Shown: positions 18,171 to 28,809 of the stretch, piece by piece
Layout: every line of letters starts with the position of its first letter
Position numbering within the stretch: the stretch's first letter is position 1
The notes under the pieces: model-generated
Told to the model about the DNA's origin: nothing
What the model saw: the letters and a program-made list of their open reading frames with translations, nothing else
Database searches by the model: none
Origin: Burkholderiales bacterium
Lineage (GTDB): Bacteria > Pseudomonadota > Gammaproteobacteria > Burkholderiales > Burkholderiaceae_E
Length of the DNA: 40,644 nt
Reading direction: 5' to 3'
Assembly: GCA_003576795.1 (NCBI GenBank)
Contig: QEVN01000004.1
Coordinates: forward strand, 1 to 40,644
Program-made: the position numbers and the translations under genes

Positions 18171-19598
18171 TCAGAGTGTCAGGCGCAGGATCTCGCTCGC
18201 GATCGTGGAAAAGCAGCGGTCGAGATCGGTCGCCGTCGCTGCGTGGCAGTACAACCCCTGCGGCTGCGCGTCGTTGCGGGAATCGGAATCGGCCGAGTTC
18301 GCCAGGCGCTTCAGGATCGTCGAGCCCTTTTCGTTCGCCAGCGTGTAGCCGCAGTTGCCGCCCGAGAACGACGTTTCGAGCGTGTTCAGTGGATCTCCGA
18401 GCCCGATGGTGTAGATGCGGATATCGTCTCCGCGCGCAGTGTTCGCCACTCGCTCAACCATGTTCCGGGCGGCCTTGTTCACGTTGCAGCGCGTGTTCTG
18501 GTAAGGCGATCCGGTCAGCGTTCGCTTTCCGTCGAAACTCGCCAGCGGAATTCCGCCGGCGCCGGTGGACGGCAGGCTCGAAATGTTGGTGATCGTCGAT
18601 CCGGACCCGTCGGCATCGCCGGCGTAGTAGGCATCGTTGCGGGCGTTGTCGCGCCACATCCGGTCCGCTGCGCCGCTGCCGGATCCGCTGATGTCCGAAT
18701 ACAGGTTCCCGGTGATCGGATTCGGGCTTCCGCTGCTGCGCGGGAAGGTGCCGCTGACGAGGTTCGGCGCTCCATCGCTGAAGAAGAGAATGACGCGCAG
18801 GCTCGATCGCAGTGCGACCGGCACCGTATTCAGCTCATCGAGCCCCCTGCGCATGCCTTCGGCCGATGCCGTGGCCCCTCCGAGCGGCAGCGCGTTGATC
18901 GCGGCCTGGATCACGCCGCTGTCGAATCCTCGCGTCGCGTCGCGGTTGATCGGCACATCGAGCACTGCGCCCGACGAGAACGACACCAGGCCGACCCGAT
19001 CGCCGCCGGCTCCCGAGCTGAACTTCTTGATGAAGCCGTTGATCGCGGCGCTTTTCAGCGTGGGAAACGTCGATGCCGGACTGTAGGGCGGACCGAGTGA
19101 GCCGGAGGTGTCCATCACCAGCACCACGTCCAGATCGCGACGGATCGCCTCGCCGGCTGCCGCCACGCCGACGTCGGTGCGGCCGAGTACGCGGATGAAG
19201 CTCGTCGGCATGTTCGCGGTGGCCGATACCGAGACGCGCCATCGCCCGCTCGCCTCGCGCACCGCCGACGTGGTCGGCGCCGAGGGGGTCGAGCCGAGGA
19301 AATCGGCCGGGTAGTTCAGCTGGAAGAACCGCGCAGCAGCCGCCTGCGCGTTCGAGATCCGGGCGGCGTCGTCGGCGCCGACGGCCAGCGCGCGTGCGGC
19401 CGCGATCGAAGCCGCATCGACCGCCGCGTTCAGCCGCGCCCGTACGCCGTAGGCGCGGCCCGAATCGACTGCAAGTCCGACCGCGCCGATGAGGACGATC
19501 AGCGACAGCCCGAAGAGGATGAGGATCTGTCCGCGCTGGTGGATCGAGGACCGGAAACGGTAGCAGCCGGGCCGCAGGATACCGGGTCGTGAAGCCAT
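18171..19598 (-). CDS. tadG: TadG-like pilus assembly protein with von Willebrand A domain
   Basis: The 475-residue protein opens with a Tad-type N-terminal segment (QRGQILILFGLSLIVLIGAVG, residues 21-41) followed by AVDSGRAYGVRARLNAAVDAA, the standard TadG start. A vWA domain follows with the MIDAS motif DTSGS at 163-167 and the later DGAP. The role is probably that of a minor pilus component or surface adhesin of the Tad system. A Gly/Ser/Asn-rich stretch (about 285-330) lies inside the vWA domain. It is downstream of two tadE genes in one operon. Confidence 0.9.
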   Translation of the reverse strand: MASRPGILRPGCYRFRSSIHQRGQILILFGLSLIVLIGAVGLAVDSGRAYGVRARLNAAVDAASIAAARALAVGADDAARISNAQAAAARFFQLNYPADFLGSTPSAPTTSAVREASGRWRVSVSATANMPTSFIRVLGRTDVGVAAAGEAIRRDLDVVLVMDTSGSLGPPYSPASTFPTLKSAAINGFIKKFSSGAGGDRVGLVSFSSGAVLDVPINRDATRGFDSGVIQAAINALPLGGATASAEGMRRGLDELNTVPVALRSSLRVILFFSDGAPNLVSGTFPRSSGSPNPITGNLYSDISGSGSGAADRMWRDNARNDAYYAGDADGSGSTITNISSLPSTGAGGIPLASFDGKRTLTGSPYQNTRCNVNKAARNMVERVANTARGDDIRIYTIGLGDPLNTLETSFSGGNCGYTLANEKGSTILKRLANSADSDSRNDAQPQGLYCHAATATDLDRCFSTIASEILRLTL

Positions 19599-19599
19599 C

Positions 19600-20157
19600 T
19601 CAGAGGATCGTCAGCGAGTACAGCCGTGGATCGGTGCTGATCACGTAGCGCGTCAGCAGCGTGTAGTCGTAGAAACTCTCCACCGCATACACCGTTTCGC
19701 CGTCGAGCAGCGGTACGGTGAGCGAAATGATGGGGCGCGTCGCCGGCATCGTGCAGCTTCCGTCGGCGCGCCATGCGCCAGAGCAGCTCCACAACGTGCT
19801 CCCGAGTGCCCGCTTGCCGCCGACCGTTGGTCGGTACTGCTCCTCGACGCGCGCGCGTCCGTCGGGCTCGCCCACGAGTTTCGTGATGTACATCATGCCG
19901 TCGGTGTTCATCGTGAGCGGCGTCGCCGTGCTCATCAGCGTGCGCAGGATGTAGTCGGGCGGTTCGGTGGTGCGCGCGGCGAGATTGGCGCCTTCACGAG
20001 TCAGATGCACGAGAACGTTGTTGAACTGGATGGCGCGCGAGAGATCGATGACGCCGAGAACGAGCAGCAGCAGGATCGGCAACACGAGCGCGAACTCGAT
20101 CGTCGCGAGTCCGCTCGCGCGGACGCGCCGGCGTGCACGAGCAGGCGCGTTCGTCAC
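19600..20157 (-). CDS. tadE: TadE-family pseudopilin, second copy
   Basis: The 185-residue protein has the prepilin-type motif SGLATIEFALVLPILLLLVLG (about 15-35), where cleavage after the glycine by the prepilin peptidase is expected, and the Glu at +5. The following LTREGANLAARTT matches TadE/TadF proteins. It starts with GTG overlapping the previous gene by four bases. It is probably a minor pilin that sets pilus assembly. Confidence 0.9.
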   Translation of the reverse strand: MTNAPARARRRVRASGLATIEFALVLPILLLLVLGVIDLSRAIQFNNVLVHLTREGANLAARTTEPPDYILRTLMSTATPLTMNTDGMMYITKLVGEPDGRARVEEQYRPTVGGKRALGSTLWSCSGAWRADGSCTMPATRPIISLTVPLLDGETVYAVESFYDYTLLTRYVISTDPRLYSLTIL

Positions 20158-20657
20158 GGGAAAGCCTCGTTCTTCATCGTGGCGCTCACCGAGAATCGGT
20201 ATTCACCCGCAGTCGCGCTGAAGAAGGGTCGAACGAAGGGCGTGAGGGCGGCGACCTTGCTGTCGACCTGCACGATGATCAGCTGGTTCGCGCCATAGCA
20301 TGAACCGCTTCCCAGCGTGACGATGTTGCCGGCTGAGTCGATCGTCTTGAAGGTGGTGGTGGACAGGGAGCGGTCGTACATGCCCATCGACTGCTCACGG
20401 ATCTGCTGGCGCGCGGCGGCGCAGCGGTCGCCCGGGACGGGAGACAGATCGCTTCGTCCGGTGACGGCGTAGCGGGCGCCTTCGCGCACCGCATGCTGCA
20501 TGGAGAGATTCGCGAAGAAAAGATACGACCAGTCGATGATCGAAAAAAGCAGGGTGAAGAACAACAGGGCGACTAGGCCGAATTCCACGGCCGCAACGCC
20601 GTTCTGTCGCGTGCGCATGCCGGGAGGCCGGCGTGTTCCTTTCGACGGAGCGTTCAT
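20154..20657 (-). CDS. tadE: TadE-family pseudopilin, first copy
   Basis: The 167-residue product has the motif NGVAAVEFGLVALLFFTLLF, again with Glu at +5 after the cleavage glycine, then MQHAVREGARYAVTG. The frame is open further upstream, but the ATG at 20657 (MNAPSKG) or the later one before RTRQNG gives a normal short leader. It heads the minus-strand Tad operon, divergent from flp1. Confidence 0.88.
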   Translation of the reverse strand: MNAPSKGTRRPPGMRTRQNGVAAVEFGLVALLFFTLLFSIIDWSYLFFANLSMQHAVREGARYAVTGRSDLSPVPGDRCAAARQQIREQSMGMYDRSLSTTTFKTIDSAGNIVTLGSGSCYGANQLIIVQVDSKVAALTPFVRPFFSATAGEYRFSVSATMKNEAFP

Positions 20658-20954
20658 TCCGAGCGCAGTGTGTCCTTTTTCCGACGAACGGCGGCGGGGT
20701 TTTCTCTCATATGCCATTTTGACCCGAAAAAACCACCCTGAGTGTGGAAAAATCCTTCTCCCGCGGCGCGTTTCGTGAATTTCTTCCTGCAACGAGCAGG
20801 GTTCGCTGCCAGAGTCGCGTCAACGCCGGGCCGACGAACGGTCCTGCGGATCGGGATCCCGAGCAATCGCTGTCCGCCGGGAGAGAGGGTGGCCGTCCTT
20901 TCCGACGGCTGTTTTGTCTGCCGCCCTGGGTGCGGCTTCGTGGGGAGTTTCAAC
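20658..20954. other. Divergent control region of the Tad island
   Basis: This 297-base gap separates the two Tad operons and must carry both promoters. A TTGACC at 20719-20724 is -35-like, but I find no convincing -10 at the right distance. I see no clear sigma-54 site and no gene. Confidence 0.4.
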
Positions 20955-21134
20955 ATGGTGCGTTTCATCGAGGCGACGAGGCGTTTTGCCCAAGACGAAG
21001 AGGGCGTGACGGCGATCGAATACGGGCTCATCGCGGCGTTGATCGCGGTCGCGATCATTGTCGGCGCTCAGGCCGTCGGCACGAACCTGAACGGCTTGTT
21101 CAATTACATCGCGGGCAAGGTTGCGGCTCCCTGA
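20955..21134 (+). CDS. flp: Flp-type major pilin, copy 1
   Basis: The 59-residue prepilin carries the Flp motif DEEGVTAIEYGLIAALIAVA. Cleavage is expected between G17 and V18, leaving Glu at +5 and Tyr at +6 of the mature pilin, as in all Flp pilins. The mature part is about 42 residues, hydrophobic, without cysteine. GGGGAG lies 7 bases before the ATG at 20955. Confidence 0.95.
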   Translation: MVRFIEATRRFAQDEEGVTAIEYGLIAALIAVAIIVGAQAVGTNLNGLFNYIAGKVAAP

Positions 21135-21214
21135 TAGCCGATCTCAGCGGGCCGGCGTGGAAGCGATTTTTCAAGTCGCCCCTTGTCCGGTCTGCCCCCT
21201 GGGAGGCGCGGAAT

Positions 21215-21415
21215 ATGGGCAGGAACGCGATGAAGATCGTGTCGCGAATGCTCGTCGATGAAACCGGCGTCACGGCGATCGAATACGCACTTATTGCCGC
21301 GCTGATCGCCGTAGCAATCCTGAGCGGTGTTTCCACGCTCGGAATCGAGATCCAGGCGATGTATCAGGGAGTTTGTACGGCGGTGGTCGGAGCGATCAGC
21401 GGAGGCTCGTGTTGA
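21215..21415 (+). CDS. Flp-type pilin, copy 2, with two cysteines
   Basis: The 66-residue prepilin has the same signal (DETGVTAIEYALIAALIAVA; cleavage expected after G18). The mature part differs from copy 1 in its C-terminus, which contains C54 and a terminal C66 (QGVCTAVVGAISGGSC). GGGAGG lies 8 bases before the ATG. The downstream peptidase gene overlaps its stop. It may be a minor or alternative subunit. Confidence 0.92.
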   Translation: MGRNAMKIVSRMLVDETGVTAIEYALIAALIAVAILSGVSTLGIEIQAMYQGVCTAVVGAISGGSC

Positions 21416-22020
21416 CCGGATTCGCCTCGCCGGGCGGCCTCGAGTCGCTGACGCTCTGGCTCGTACGGGTGGTATTCGTCTCGGTTCTCGTTTTCATTTG
21501 CAAAAGCGATCTCCGTGAGCGGCGGATTCCGAACCGACTTGTCGGCGTCGGGCTCGCAGTTGCCTTGATGTGGCATGCATTCGCTTCCGCAGGTGCGGGA
21601 CTGTTCGACGCCGTCGATCCCGGGGCACTGGGTGTCGCCGCTTCCGCGATGGGAGCGCTTGCAGCGTTCGGGCTCTTCATCGTGCTGCATCTGTTCAGGG
21701 TAATGGGCGCCGGCGACGTCAAGTTGATGACGATGCTCGGCGCGTTTTTCGGCGTCGCGCTGCTGCCCCCGCTCGTCGCGGCCGTCTTCGCGGCCGGAGG
21801 CCTGCTCGTGCTGGTTCGCCTTCTCGATGGTGAACGTCGCCGGGCGGTCGCCGCCAATTTGCGCGTGCTCGCATTCGGCGGGCTCGCAGCACTCGCCGGG
21901 CATGCCGGCCCCCGCTTCGATGCAAAGCGCGACACGGCCGATCGTCTGCCCTTCGCGTTCGCCATTGCGGGGGGCGCATTCGCAGTGGCCGCACTGCAAT
22001 GGTACGGAGCGCTGGCGTGA
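21409..22020 (+). CDS. tadV: Type IV prepilin peptidase TadV/CpaA (A24 family)
   Basis: The product has 203 residues and about six membrane helices. It has both catalytic aspartates of the A24 family: D34 in CKSDLRERRIPN and D103 in MGAGDVKLM. It cleaves the Flp and TadE leaders. The start is GTG at 21409 or TTG at 21412, both behind GGAGG and overlapping the flp2 stop. It is longer at the C-terminus than many CpaA proteins. Confidence 0.93.
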   Translation: MLTGFASPGGLESLTLWLVRVVFVSVLVFICKSDLRERRIPNRLVGVGLAVALMWHAFASAGAGLFDAVDPGALGVAASAMGALAAFGLFIVLHLFRVMGAGDVKLMTMLGAFFGVALLPPLVAAVFAAGGLLVLVRLLDGERRRAVAANLRVLAFGGLAALAGHAGPRFDAKRDTADRLPFAFAIAGGAFAVAALQWYGALA

Positions 22021-22054
22021 GCGGGAACCGGACGCCGGCTCGAGGAGGCCGTGC

Positions 22055-23383
22055 ATGGTGAGCGAAGTGCTTCTCGCGCGCGCGGAGCCGGTGCGCATCC
22101 CGGTCGAGCCGATCCGGCCGCCGCAGTCGCTCGAGGCCACGGGCCTGTCCGACGCCGTCGTCTTCGATCTCGTGCTGAAGCACCTGCGTCGCCACGGCGA
22201 TTGCTCGACCGCCGAACTGGCAATGCTGATCGCGCTGCCCGTGCCGGTGCTCGACCGGCTCCTCGGTTTCCTGCGCACCGAGCGGCTCGTGGAAATTCCC
22301 GGGCGCGGAAATTTCGACGCCGATGTACGTTTCTCGCTCACCGATCTCGGCCGGGCGCGCGCCGAGGATGCGTTCCAGCGGAACCGGTACATCGGAGCGG
22401 CGCCGGTTTCGTTGGCCGATTACGTTGCCCAGGTGGGTCGCCAACGCATTTCCGGTGCACGCATTGCGCCGGACCGATTGGCGCAAGTGCTTCAGCCGCT
22501 CGTTCTGCCGCCGGAACTCATCGCCACGCTCGGCGCAGCGGTCAACTCTCAGCGGCCGATGTTCCTGTACGGCCCGAGCGGCGCAGGAAAGACCTGGCTC
22601 GCCGAGCACCTGGTCGACGTGATCGAAGGCGCGATCTGGGTGCCGCACGCGATCGAGGTCGACGGGGAGATCATCCAGGTGTTCGACCCGATCGTGCACC
22701 GTCCGATCGGCGCGTCGCACGCGGGCGGCTCCTTCGACCGCTCACGCCAGCCCGATGGACGATGGGTGCTCTGCGAGCGCCCGGTTGTCAAGCTCGGCGG
22801 CGAGATGACGCTTTCGATGATGGACCTCGAGCTCGATCCGGTCACGCGCTTCTACAAGGCTCCCGCACAGCTGAAGGCCAACAACGGAGCGCTCGTCTTC
22901 GACGACCTGGGGCGCCAACGCAGCTCGGCAAGCCAGATCCTGAACCGCTGGATCGTTCCGCTCGATCGTCGCGTCGATTATCTGTCGTTGCATACGGGTA
23001 CGAGCTTCGAGGTTCCGTTCGACGCGCTCGTGTTCTTCTCGTCGAACCTGTCGCCGGCGAGCCTGGACGATCCCGCTTTCGTGCGACGGCTCGGTTACAA
23101 GATCCGGCTCGATGCGCTCGACGAGGCCGCGTATCGCTGCGTCTTTCGCCAGGCGTGCGAGCGCGCCGACGTCGAGCACGACGAGAGCGCCGCCGATTTC
23201 CTGATCGACGAGCTGCATCGCCGTTCGGGCATGCCGCTGCTCGCCGCCTATCCGCTCGATCTCGTGCTGAAGATCCGCGACCGCGCGGTGTACGAGGGGA
23301 GCGTCGCACGCCTGACGCCCGAGGCGCTGAGCTGGGCATGGGCACTGTATTTCGCAGCGGAATCCGGCGCGGACGACGACTGA
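22055..23383 (+). CDS. Winged-helix plus AAA-type ATPase in the Tad operon
   Basis: The product has 442 residues. The N-terminal part (about 30-110) has a helix-turn-helix layout typical of winged-helix domains (HGDCSTAELAMLIALPVPVLDRLLGFLR, then an RYIG end). An ATPase follows: Walker A LYGPSGAGKTW (171-181), Walker B ALVFDDLGRQ (279-288) and a sensor-like FFSSNLSP (327-334). It is not one of the standard Tad proteins (TadA is separate downstream). It sits between the peptidase and cpaB in an unbroken operon, with GAGGAGG 6 bases before the ATG. The function is unknown; a regulator or remodelling ATPase of the pilus are possible. Confidence 0.75.
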   Translation: MVSEVLLARAEPVRIPVEPIRPPQSLEATGLSDAVVFDLVLKHLRRHGDCSTAELAMLIALPVPVLDRLLGFLRTERLVEIPGRGNFDADVRFSLTDLGRARAEDAFQRNRYIGAAPVSLADYVAQVGRQRISGARIAPDRLAQVLQPLVLPPELIATLGAAVNSQRPMFLYGPSGAGKTWLAEHLVDVIEGAIWVPHAIEVDGEIIQVFDPIVHRPIGASHAGGSFDRSRQPDGRWVLCERPVVKLGGEMTLSMMDLELDPVTRFYKAPAQLKANNGALVFDDLGRQRSSASQILNRWIVPLDRRVDYLSLHTGTSFEVPFDALVFFSSNLSPASLDDPAFVRRLGYKIRLDALDEAAYRCVFRQACERADVEHDESAADFLIDELHRRSGMPLLAAYPLDLVLKIRDRAVYEGSVARLTPEALSWAWALYFAAESGADDD

Positions 23384-23436
23384 CCCATCGGGAACGCGTT
23401 CACTCGGCCGAAAGAAAAGCATCACAGGGGAAGGAA

Positions 23437-24303
23437 ATGAAGGGCACACGGGCGGTGATCATGCTGCTGCTGTCGCTGATCGCAGGGGTCGCGGCGATGG
23501 TTCTGGCGGCACGCTGGCTGAACGAGCAGGGCGCATCTGCCGCCGCTGCGCAGGTCGCGGTGGCCACGCGCGACATCGAACTGGGTCAACCGCTGAACGC
23601 GTCGATGGTCGAACTCGTGCCGTGGCCGCCCGGTTCCGTGCCGGTCGGTTCCTTCGCGAAGATCGAGGCGCTCGACGGACGCGTATTGCGAACGCAGATC
23701 CTGAAGGGGGAGCCGGTGCTCGAGGCCAAGCTCGCACCGGTCGGTACCAAGGGGGGGCTTTCGGCGGTGATCGGCCAGGGCCGGCGCGCAATCACCGTGA
23801 AGGTCAACGAGGTGGTCGGCGTCGCGGGCTTCGCGCTGCCGGGCAACTACGTCGACGTGCTCGTGAACACGCAGGACGAACGCGACCGGCCAGTGTCCAA
23901 GATCGTGCTCGAGCGCATTCTCGTGCTCGCCGTGGCGCAGGAAGCGAGCCGCGACGACACGAAGCCCCGAGTGGTCAACGCGGTCACGCTCGAAGTCATG
24001 CCCGAGGAGGCCGAACGCATCGATCTCGCGCGCAGCGTCGGAACGCTTTCGCTGGTGCTGCGCAACCAGGTCGACCAGAACCAGGCCCGCACCGACGGCG
24101 TGCGCAAGTCCGACCTGCTCGGCGAGGCGTCGTTCACGCCACCGGCGGCGCCCGCACAGGTCGCGGCGGCGCCCGCAGTCGCACCCGCGGCGGCGCCCCG
24201 CCGCACGACGCGCGGCTCGCCGCGTCCGGCAGCAGCAGCGCCCGCTCAGAACGTTCGCGTCGAGGTCATCCGCGGCGTGCAGCGCTCGAGCACCGATCTG
24301 TAG
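23437..24303 (+). CDS. cpaB: Flp pilus assembly protein CpaB/RcpC
   Basis: The product has 288 residues, one N-terminal helix (about 7-25), then a SAF-like domain (ATRDIELGQPLNASMVELVPWP, about 43-64) and the RcpC core (TVKVNEVVGVAGFALPGNYVDV). A long Ala/Pro tail (about 225-270) is characteristic. CpaB lies in the periplasm and helps position or gate the secretin. AGGGGAAGG precedes the ATG. Confidence 0.94.
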   Translation: MKGTRAVIMLLLSLIAGVAAMVLAARWLNEQGASAAAAQVAVATRDIELGQPLNASMVELVPWPPGSVPVGSFAKIEALDGRVLRTQILKGEPVLEAKLAPVGTKGGLSAVIGQGRRAITVKVNEVVGVAGFALPGNYVDVLVNTQDERDRPVSKIVLERILVLAVAQEASRDDTKPRVVNAVTLEVMPEEAERIDLARSVGTLSLVLRNQVDQNQARTDGVRKSDLLGEASFTPPAAPAQVAAAPAVAPAAAPRRTTRGSPRPAAAAPAQNVRVEVIRGVQRSSTDL

Positions 24304-24317
24304 CGAGGGAAGAAAGA

Positions 24318-25907
24318 ATGAAGAAAAAAAGCTTCGCCGTGGCGACGGTCGCGCTGCTTGCCTCGGCAGCCTTCGCGCAGACGAGCGCGCCGCGCGCGCC
24401 CACGGTGATCAAGGGCACGACGCCCGCGAAACCCGTATTCACGCCGCAGATGCCCGCGCTGCCGGACGGCAACATGCCTACCGAGATCGGTCCGGCGATG
24501 GAGCTGGTGGTCGGCAAGTCGACGCTCGTGCGCCTGCCCGCCCCGATCGAGCGGATTTCGGTCGGCAATCCGGCAGTGGCCGACGTCACGCTGATCAGCG
24601 CTCGCGAGCTGTACCTACTCGGCAAGACTTTCGGCTCCACCAACGTGATCATGTGGCAGCGCAACGGCCCGACGACGATCATAGACGTCTCGGTGAGCGC
24701 CGACTCGGGTGCGCTCGAGCGGCGGATCGCGATGCTGATGCCGGGCGAGAACGTGAAGGTGCACGCAGCTTCCGATTCGCTCGTCCTCACGGGTCTCGTA
24801 TCGAGCGCCGTGAAGGCGGCGCAGGCGGTCGAGATCGCCGAGTCCTTCGTGCGCACCTATTCGCGCGGACTGCAGCTCGAGGTCGTCGCGGGCAACCAGA
24901 CGGCTCAGCAGGGTCAGGCGATTACCGTCGGACAGGCCGCAGTAACGGGCGGTGGCATGGGCGGCGGGCGATCACAGCAGCAGCAGCCGAAGGTCGTGAA
25001 CATGCTGCGTGTGGCACAGCCGCAGCAGGTGATGCTGGAGGTCAAAGTCGCCGAAGTCTCGAAGAATCTGCTCGACAAGCTCGGGGTCGGCATCGACGCC
25101 ACGCGCGCGAGCGGGAGCTGGCGCTATTCGATCATCAGCGACCTGCTGTCGGATTCATCCAGTCTGCTCGGGGCCACGAGAAACAACACGTCGATCGTCG
25201 CAGACGCCGAGCGACGCGACGGCCTGATCAAGGTGCTCGCGGAACCGAACATCGTTGCGATCAGCGGCCAGGAAGCGAGCTTCCTGGCCGGCGGCAAGAT
25301 CTTCATTCCCGTGGCGCGCGAGAACAGCGGGTTCGGCGGCGTGACGATCACGCTCGAGGAAAAGGAGTTCGGCGTCGGCCTGAAGTTCACGCCGGTCGTG
25401 CTCGACGGCGGACGCATTCACCTGAAGGTCGCGCCCGAGGTCTCCGAGCTGTCGCAGACCGGCTCGCCGTTCACGACGATCAACGGCGTCACGGCGGTTC
25501 TGCCCAGCTTTACTACCCGGCGAGCGCAGACCTCGGTGCAACTGATGGACGGGCAGAGCCTCGCGATCGCGGGCCTGATCAAGAACAACGTCACCGAGAC
25601 GGTTCGCCGCCTCCCCGTGCTCGGCGAGATCCCGGTGCTCGGCACGCTCTTCCGCAGCAGCGAGTTCCAGAGCGATCGCACCGAGCTGATGTTCCTGATC
25701 ACGCCGCGCCTGGTGAAGCCGCTGAGCACCGAGGTGGCGCTGCCCACCGACGCGTTCGTGCCGCCTTCGCGCGGAGAGTTCTTCGTCAACGGACAGCTCG
25801 AAGGCAGCGGCAGCGGCGACGTGCCGGCCGACCGGCCGTCAGCCGCGCCCGCTCCGGGCGCTACGCCCGCGGCTGCGCCGGCGGGCGGTGGCTTTCAGAT
25901 CAAATGA
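24318..25907 (+). CDS. cpaC: Tad secretin CpaC/RcpA
   Basis: The 529-residue outer-membrane channel protein has a signal peptide (cleavage near AFA-Q, residue 20), an N-terminal pilus domain (VRLPAPIERISVGNPAVADV), a BON-like segment (MPGENVKVHAASDSLVLTG) and a secretin domain with VLAEPNIVAISGQEASFLAGG. A Pro/Ala tail ends the protein. It forms the exit pore for the Flp pilus, working with CpaB and the following lipoprotein. Confidence 0.96.
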   Translation: MKKKSFAVATVALLASAAFAQTSAPRAPTVIKGTTPAKPVFTPQMPALPDGNMPTEIGPAMELVVGKSTLVRLPAPIERISVGNPAVADVTLISARELYLLGKTFGSTNVIMWQRNGPTTIIDVSVSADSGALERRIAMLMPGENVKVHAASDSLVLTGLVSSAVKAAQAVEIAESFVRTYSRGLQLEVVAGNQTAQQGQAITVGQAAVTGGGMGGGRSQQQQPKVVNMLRVAQPQQVMLEVKVAEVSKNLLDKLGVGIDATRASGSWRYSIISDLLSDSSSLLGATRNNTSIVADAERRDGLIKVLAEPNIVAISGQEASFLAGGKIFIPVARENSGFGGVTITLEEKEFGVGLKFTPVVLDGGRIHLKVAPEVSELSQTGSPFTTINGVTAVLPSFTTRRAQTSVQLMDGQSLAIAGLIKNNVTETVRRLPVLGEIPVLGTLFRSSEFQSDRTELMFLITPRLVKPLSTEVALPTDAFVPPSRGEFFVNGQLEGSGSGDVPADRPSAAPAPGATPAAAPAGGGFQIK

Positions 25908-25918
25908 GGGAGGCGAAC

Positions 25919-26227
25919 ATGAACAATGCGATCCGGCTCGCCGGCACGAGCATCGCCATCACGACGACCGCGGTTCTCCTGGCCGCCTGCTCTGCCCTAT
26001 CTCCGGTGGAAACGCGCGAGCTCGATGCGCGCTTCGGTGACGCGGTACGCCAGGCGCGGGCGCAGCAGACGCTGAACCCGGAAGCTGGTCGCAATACCGA
26101 TCCGGTGTCCGGCATCGACGGCGTCGCCGCGCAGAACACGATCGACGAATACCAGAAGAGCTTCAAGGAGCCTCCGCGCACCTTCAACGTTCTGGGAATC
26201 GGCGGCACCACCACCATCACCCCGTAG
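25919..26227 (+). CDS. Small lipoprotein of the Tad operon, candidate pilotin
   Basis: The 102-residue product has a lipobox at LLAACSA (C24). The mature part is charged and ends in ITP after a GIGG turn. It occupies the place where CpaD/RcpB, the secretin partner lipoprotein, is often found, but is about half the usual length and I see no clear CpaD signature. A pilotin role is inferred only from position. Confidence 0.6.
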   Translation: MNNAIRLAGTSIAITTTAVLLAACSALSPVETRELDARFGDAVRQARAQQTLNPEAGRNTDPVSGIDGVAAQNTIDEYQKSFKEPPRTFNVLGIGGTTTITP

Positions 26228-26257
26228 TCGAAATCCCGCAACGCTGCAGCAATCCGG

Positions 26258-27424
26258 ATGAGCCTCAAGCTAACGTTGTTCGCGTCGAGCCCCGAGGCGC
26301 TCGCCGAACTGTCCCTGAAATTGCCCCACGCCGACGACTCCACGGCCGTGTCGTCGGCGCTTGGTTCCGTGTCCGCGCTCGCGCTGGAAATCGAACGCGG
26401 CCGTCCGGACCTCGTCGTCGCGCAGACGGCCCCATTGGGCGATTCCGAGTTGCGCCAGGTCGAGAGCGCGCTGATCGCCTCGCCGGCGACCTCGATGATC
26501 CTGCTTTCGCCGGAGCGTTCGCCCGAATACCTGATTCGCGTGATGCGCGCGGGCGTACGCGAAGTTGTTCCCACGCCTCTCACCAACGGTGAGCTCACGG
26601 CTGCCTACGGGCGGCAGATCGAGCGCGTGCTGGCCCAGCGCGGCGGCGGCCGGGTCGGACGCGTGCTCGCATTCCTCCCCGCCAAGGGCGGAAGCGGCTC
26701 CACTTTCCTGTCGACGAATCTCGCGTACGCGCTGGCAGCCCGCGGACAGCGCGTCGCGCTGGTCGACCTGAACCTGCACTTCGGCGATGCGGCGCTGTTC
26801 CTCAGCGAAGCGAAGCCGGCACAGACGATCGCCGACCTCGCTCGCGAGGCCTCGAGGCTCGATCCGACCTTCGTCGAATCGAGCATGATGCCGGTCGCGC
26901 CGAATCTCACGGTGCTTGCCTCGCCCGATACGCCAGAAGGCGCGATGGACGTGACGCCCGAGGCGGTCGAGCGGATCGTGTCGATCCTGCGCGGGCGCTT
27001 CGACTTCGTCCTGCTCGACATGGGGCGGATCATCGACGCTGCTGGCGTGCGCGCCCTCGACCAGGCCGAGGCGGTGTACATCACGCTGCAGTTGACGCTG
27101 CCGTTCATTCACGACGCGAAACGACTGCTCACGCTGCTCGAGAAGCTCGGCTATGCGCGCGACAAGCTGCACGTGGTCGTGAATCGATGGGAGAAGGGCG
27201 GAGAGATCACGTCGGCCGACGTCCATCGCTCGCTCGGCGTGACGGTCGATCTCGAAATCCCGAACAGCTTCGCCGCGGTTGCGCATGCGATCAACCACGG
27301 CATCCCGATCCTGAAGAGCGCGCCGAAAGACGCCGTCTCGAAGGCGCTGCGCAAGCTCGCTGATCGGCTCGCGCCGGCGGGTGCAGAGGAGCGGCGCGGC
27401 TGGTTCGGTCTTTCGATCCGGTAG
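26258..27424 (+). CDS. tadZ: Pilus localisation ATPase-like TadZ/CpaE
   Basis: The product has 388 residues with an atypical receiver-like N-terminus (about 1-115) and a MinD/ParA-type domain with a deviant Walker [15 protein letters not shown] (about 140-153), then [14 protein letters not shown]. TadZ proteins place the Tad machine, often at a pole. The Asp expected in real receiver domains is not obvious at the right place, as usual for TadZ. Confidence 0.92.
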   Translation: MSLKLTLFASSPEALAELSLKLPHADDSTAVSSALGSVSALALEIERGRPDLVVAQTAPLGDSELRQVESALIASPATSMILLSPERSPEYLIRVMRAGVREVVPTPLTNGELTAAYGRQIERVLAQRGGGRVGRVLAFLPAKGGSGSTFLSTNLAYALAARGQRVALVDLNLHFGDAALFLSEAKPAQTIADLAREASRLDPTFVESSMMPVAPNLTVLASPDTPEGAMDVTPEAVERIVSILRGRFDFVLLDMGRIIDAAGVRALDQAEAVYITLQLTLPFIHDAKRLLTLLEKLGYARDKLHVVVNRWEKGGEITSADVHRSLGVTVDLEIPNSFAAVAHAINHGIPILKSAPKDAVSKALRKLADRLAPAGAEERRGWFGLSIR

Positions 27425-27432
27425 GGAAAACG

Positions 27433-28782
<1,350 letters not shown>

Positions 28783-28809
28783 TCCGACGGAATCGCAGAC
28801 GGAGCGACG

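Noticed and set aside
20719-20747. Sigma-70 promoter for flp1 from TTGACC
   Set aside because: No acceptable -10 at 16-18 bases; kept only as a remark on the spacer.
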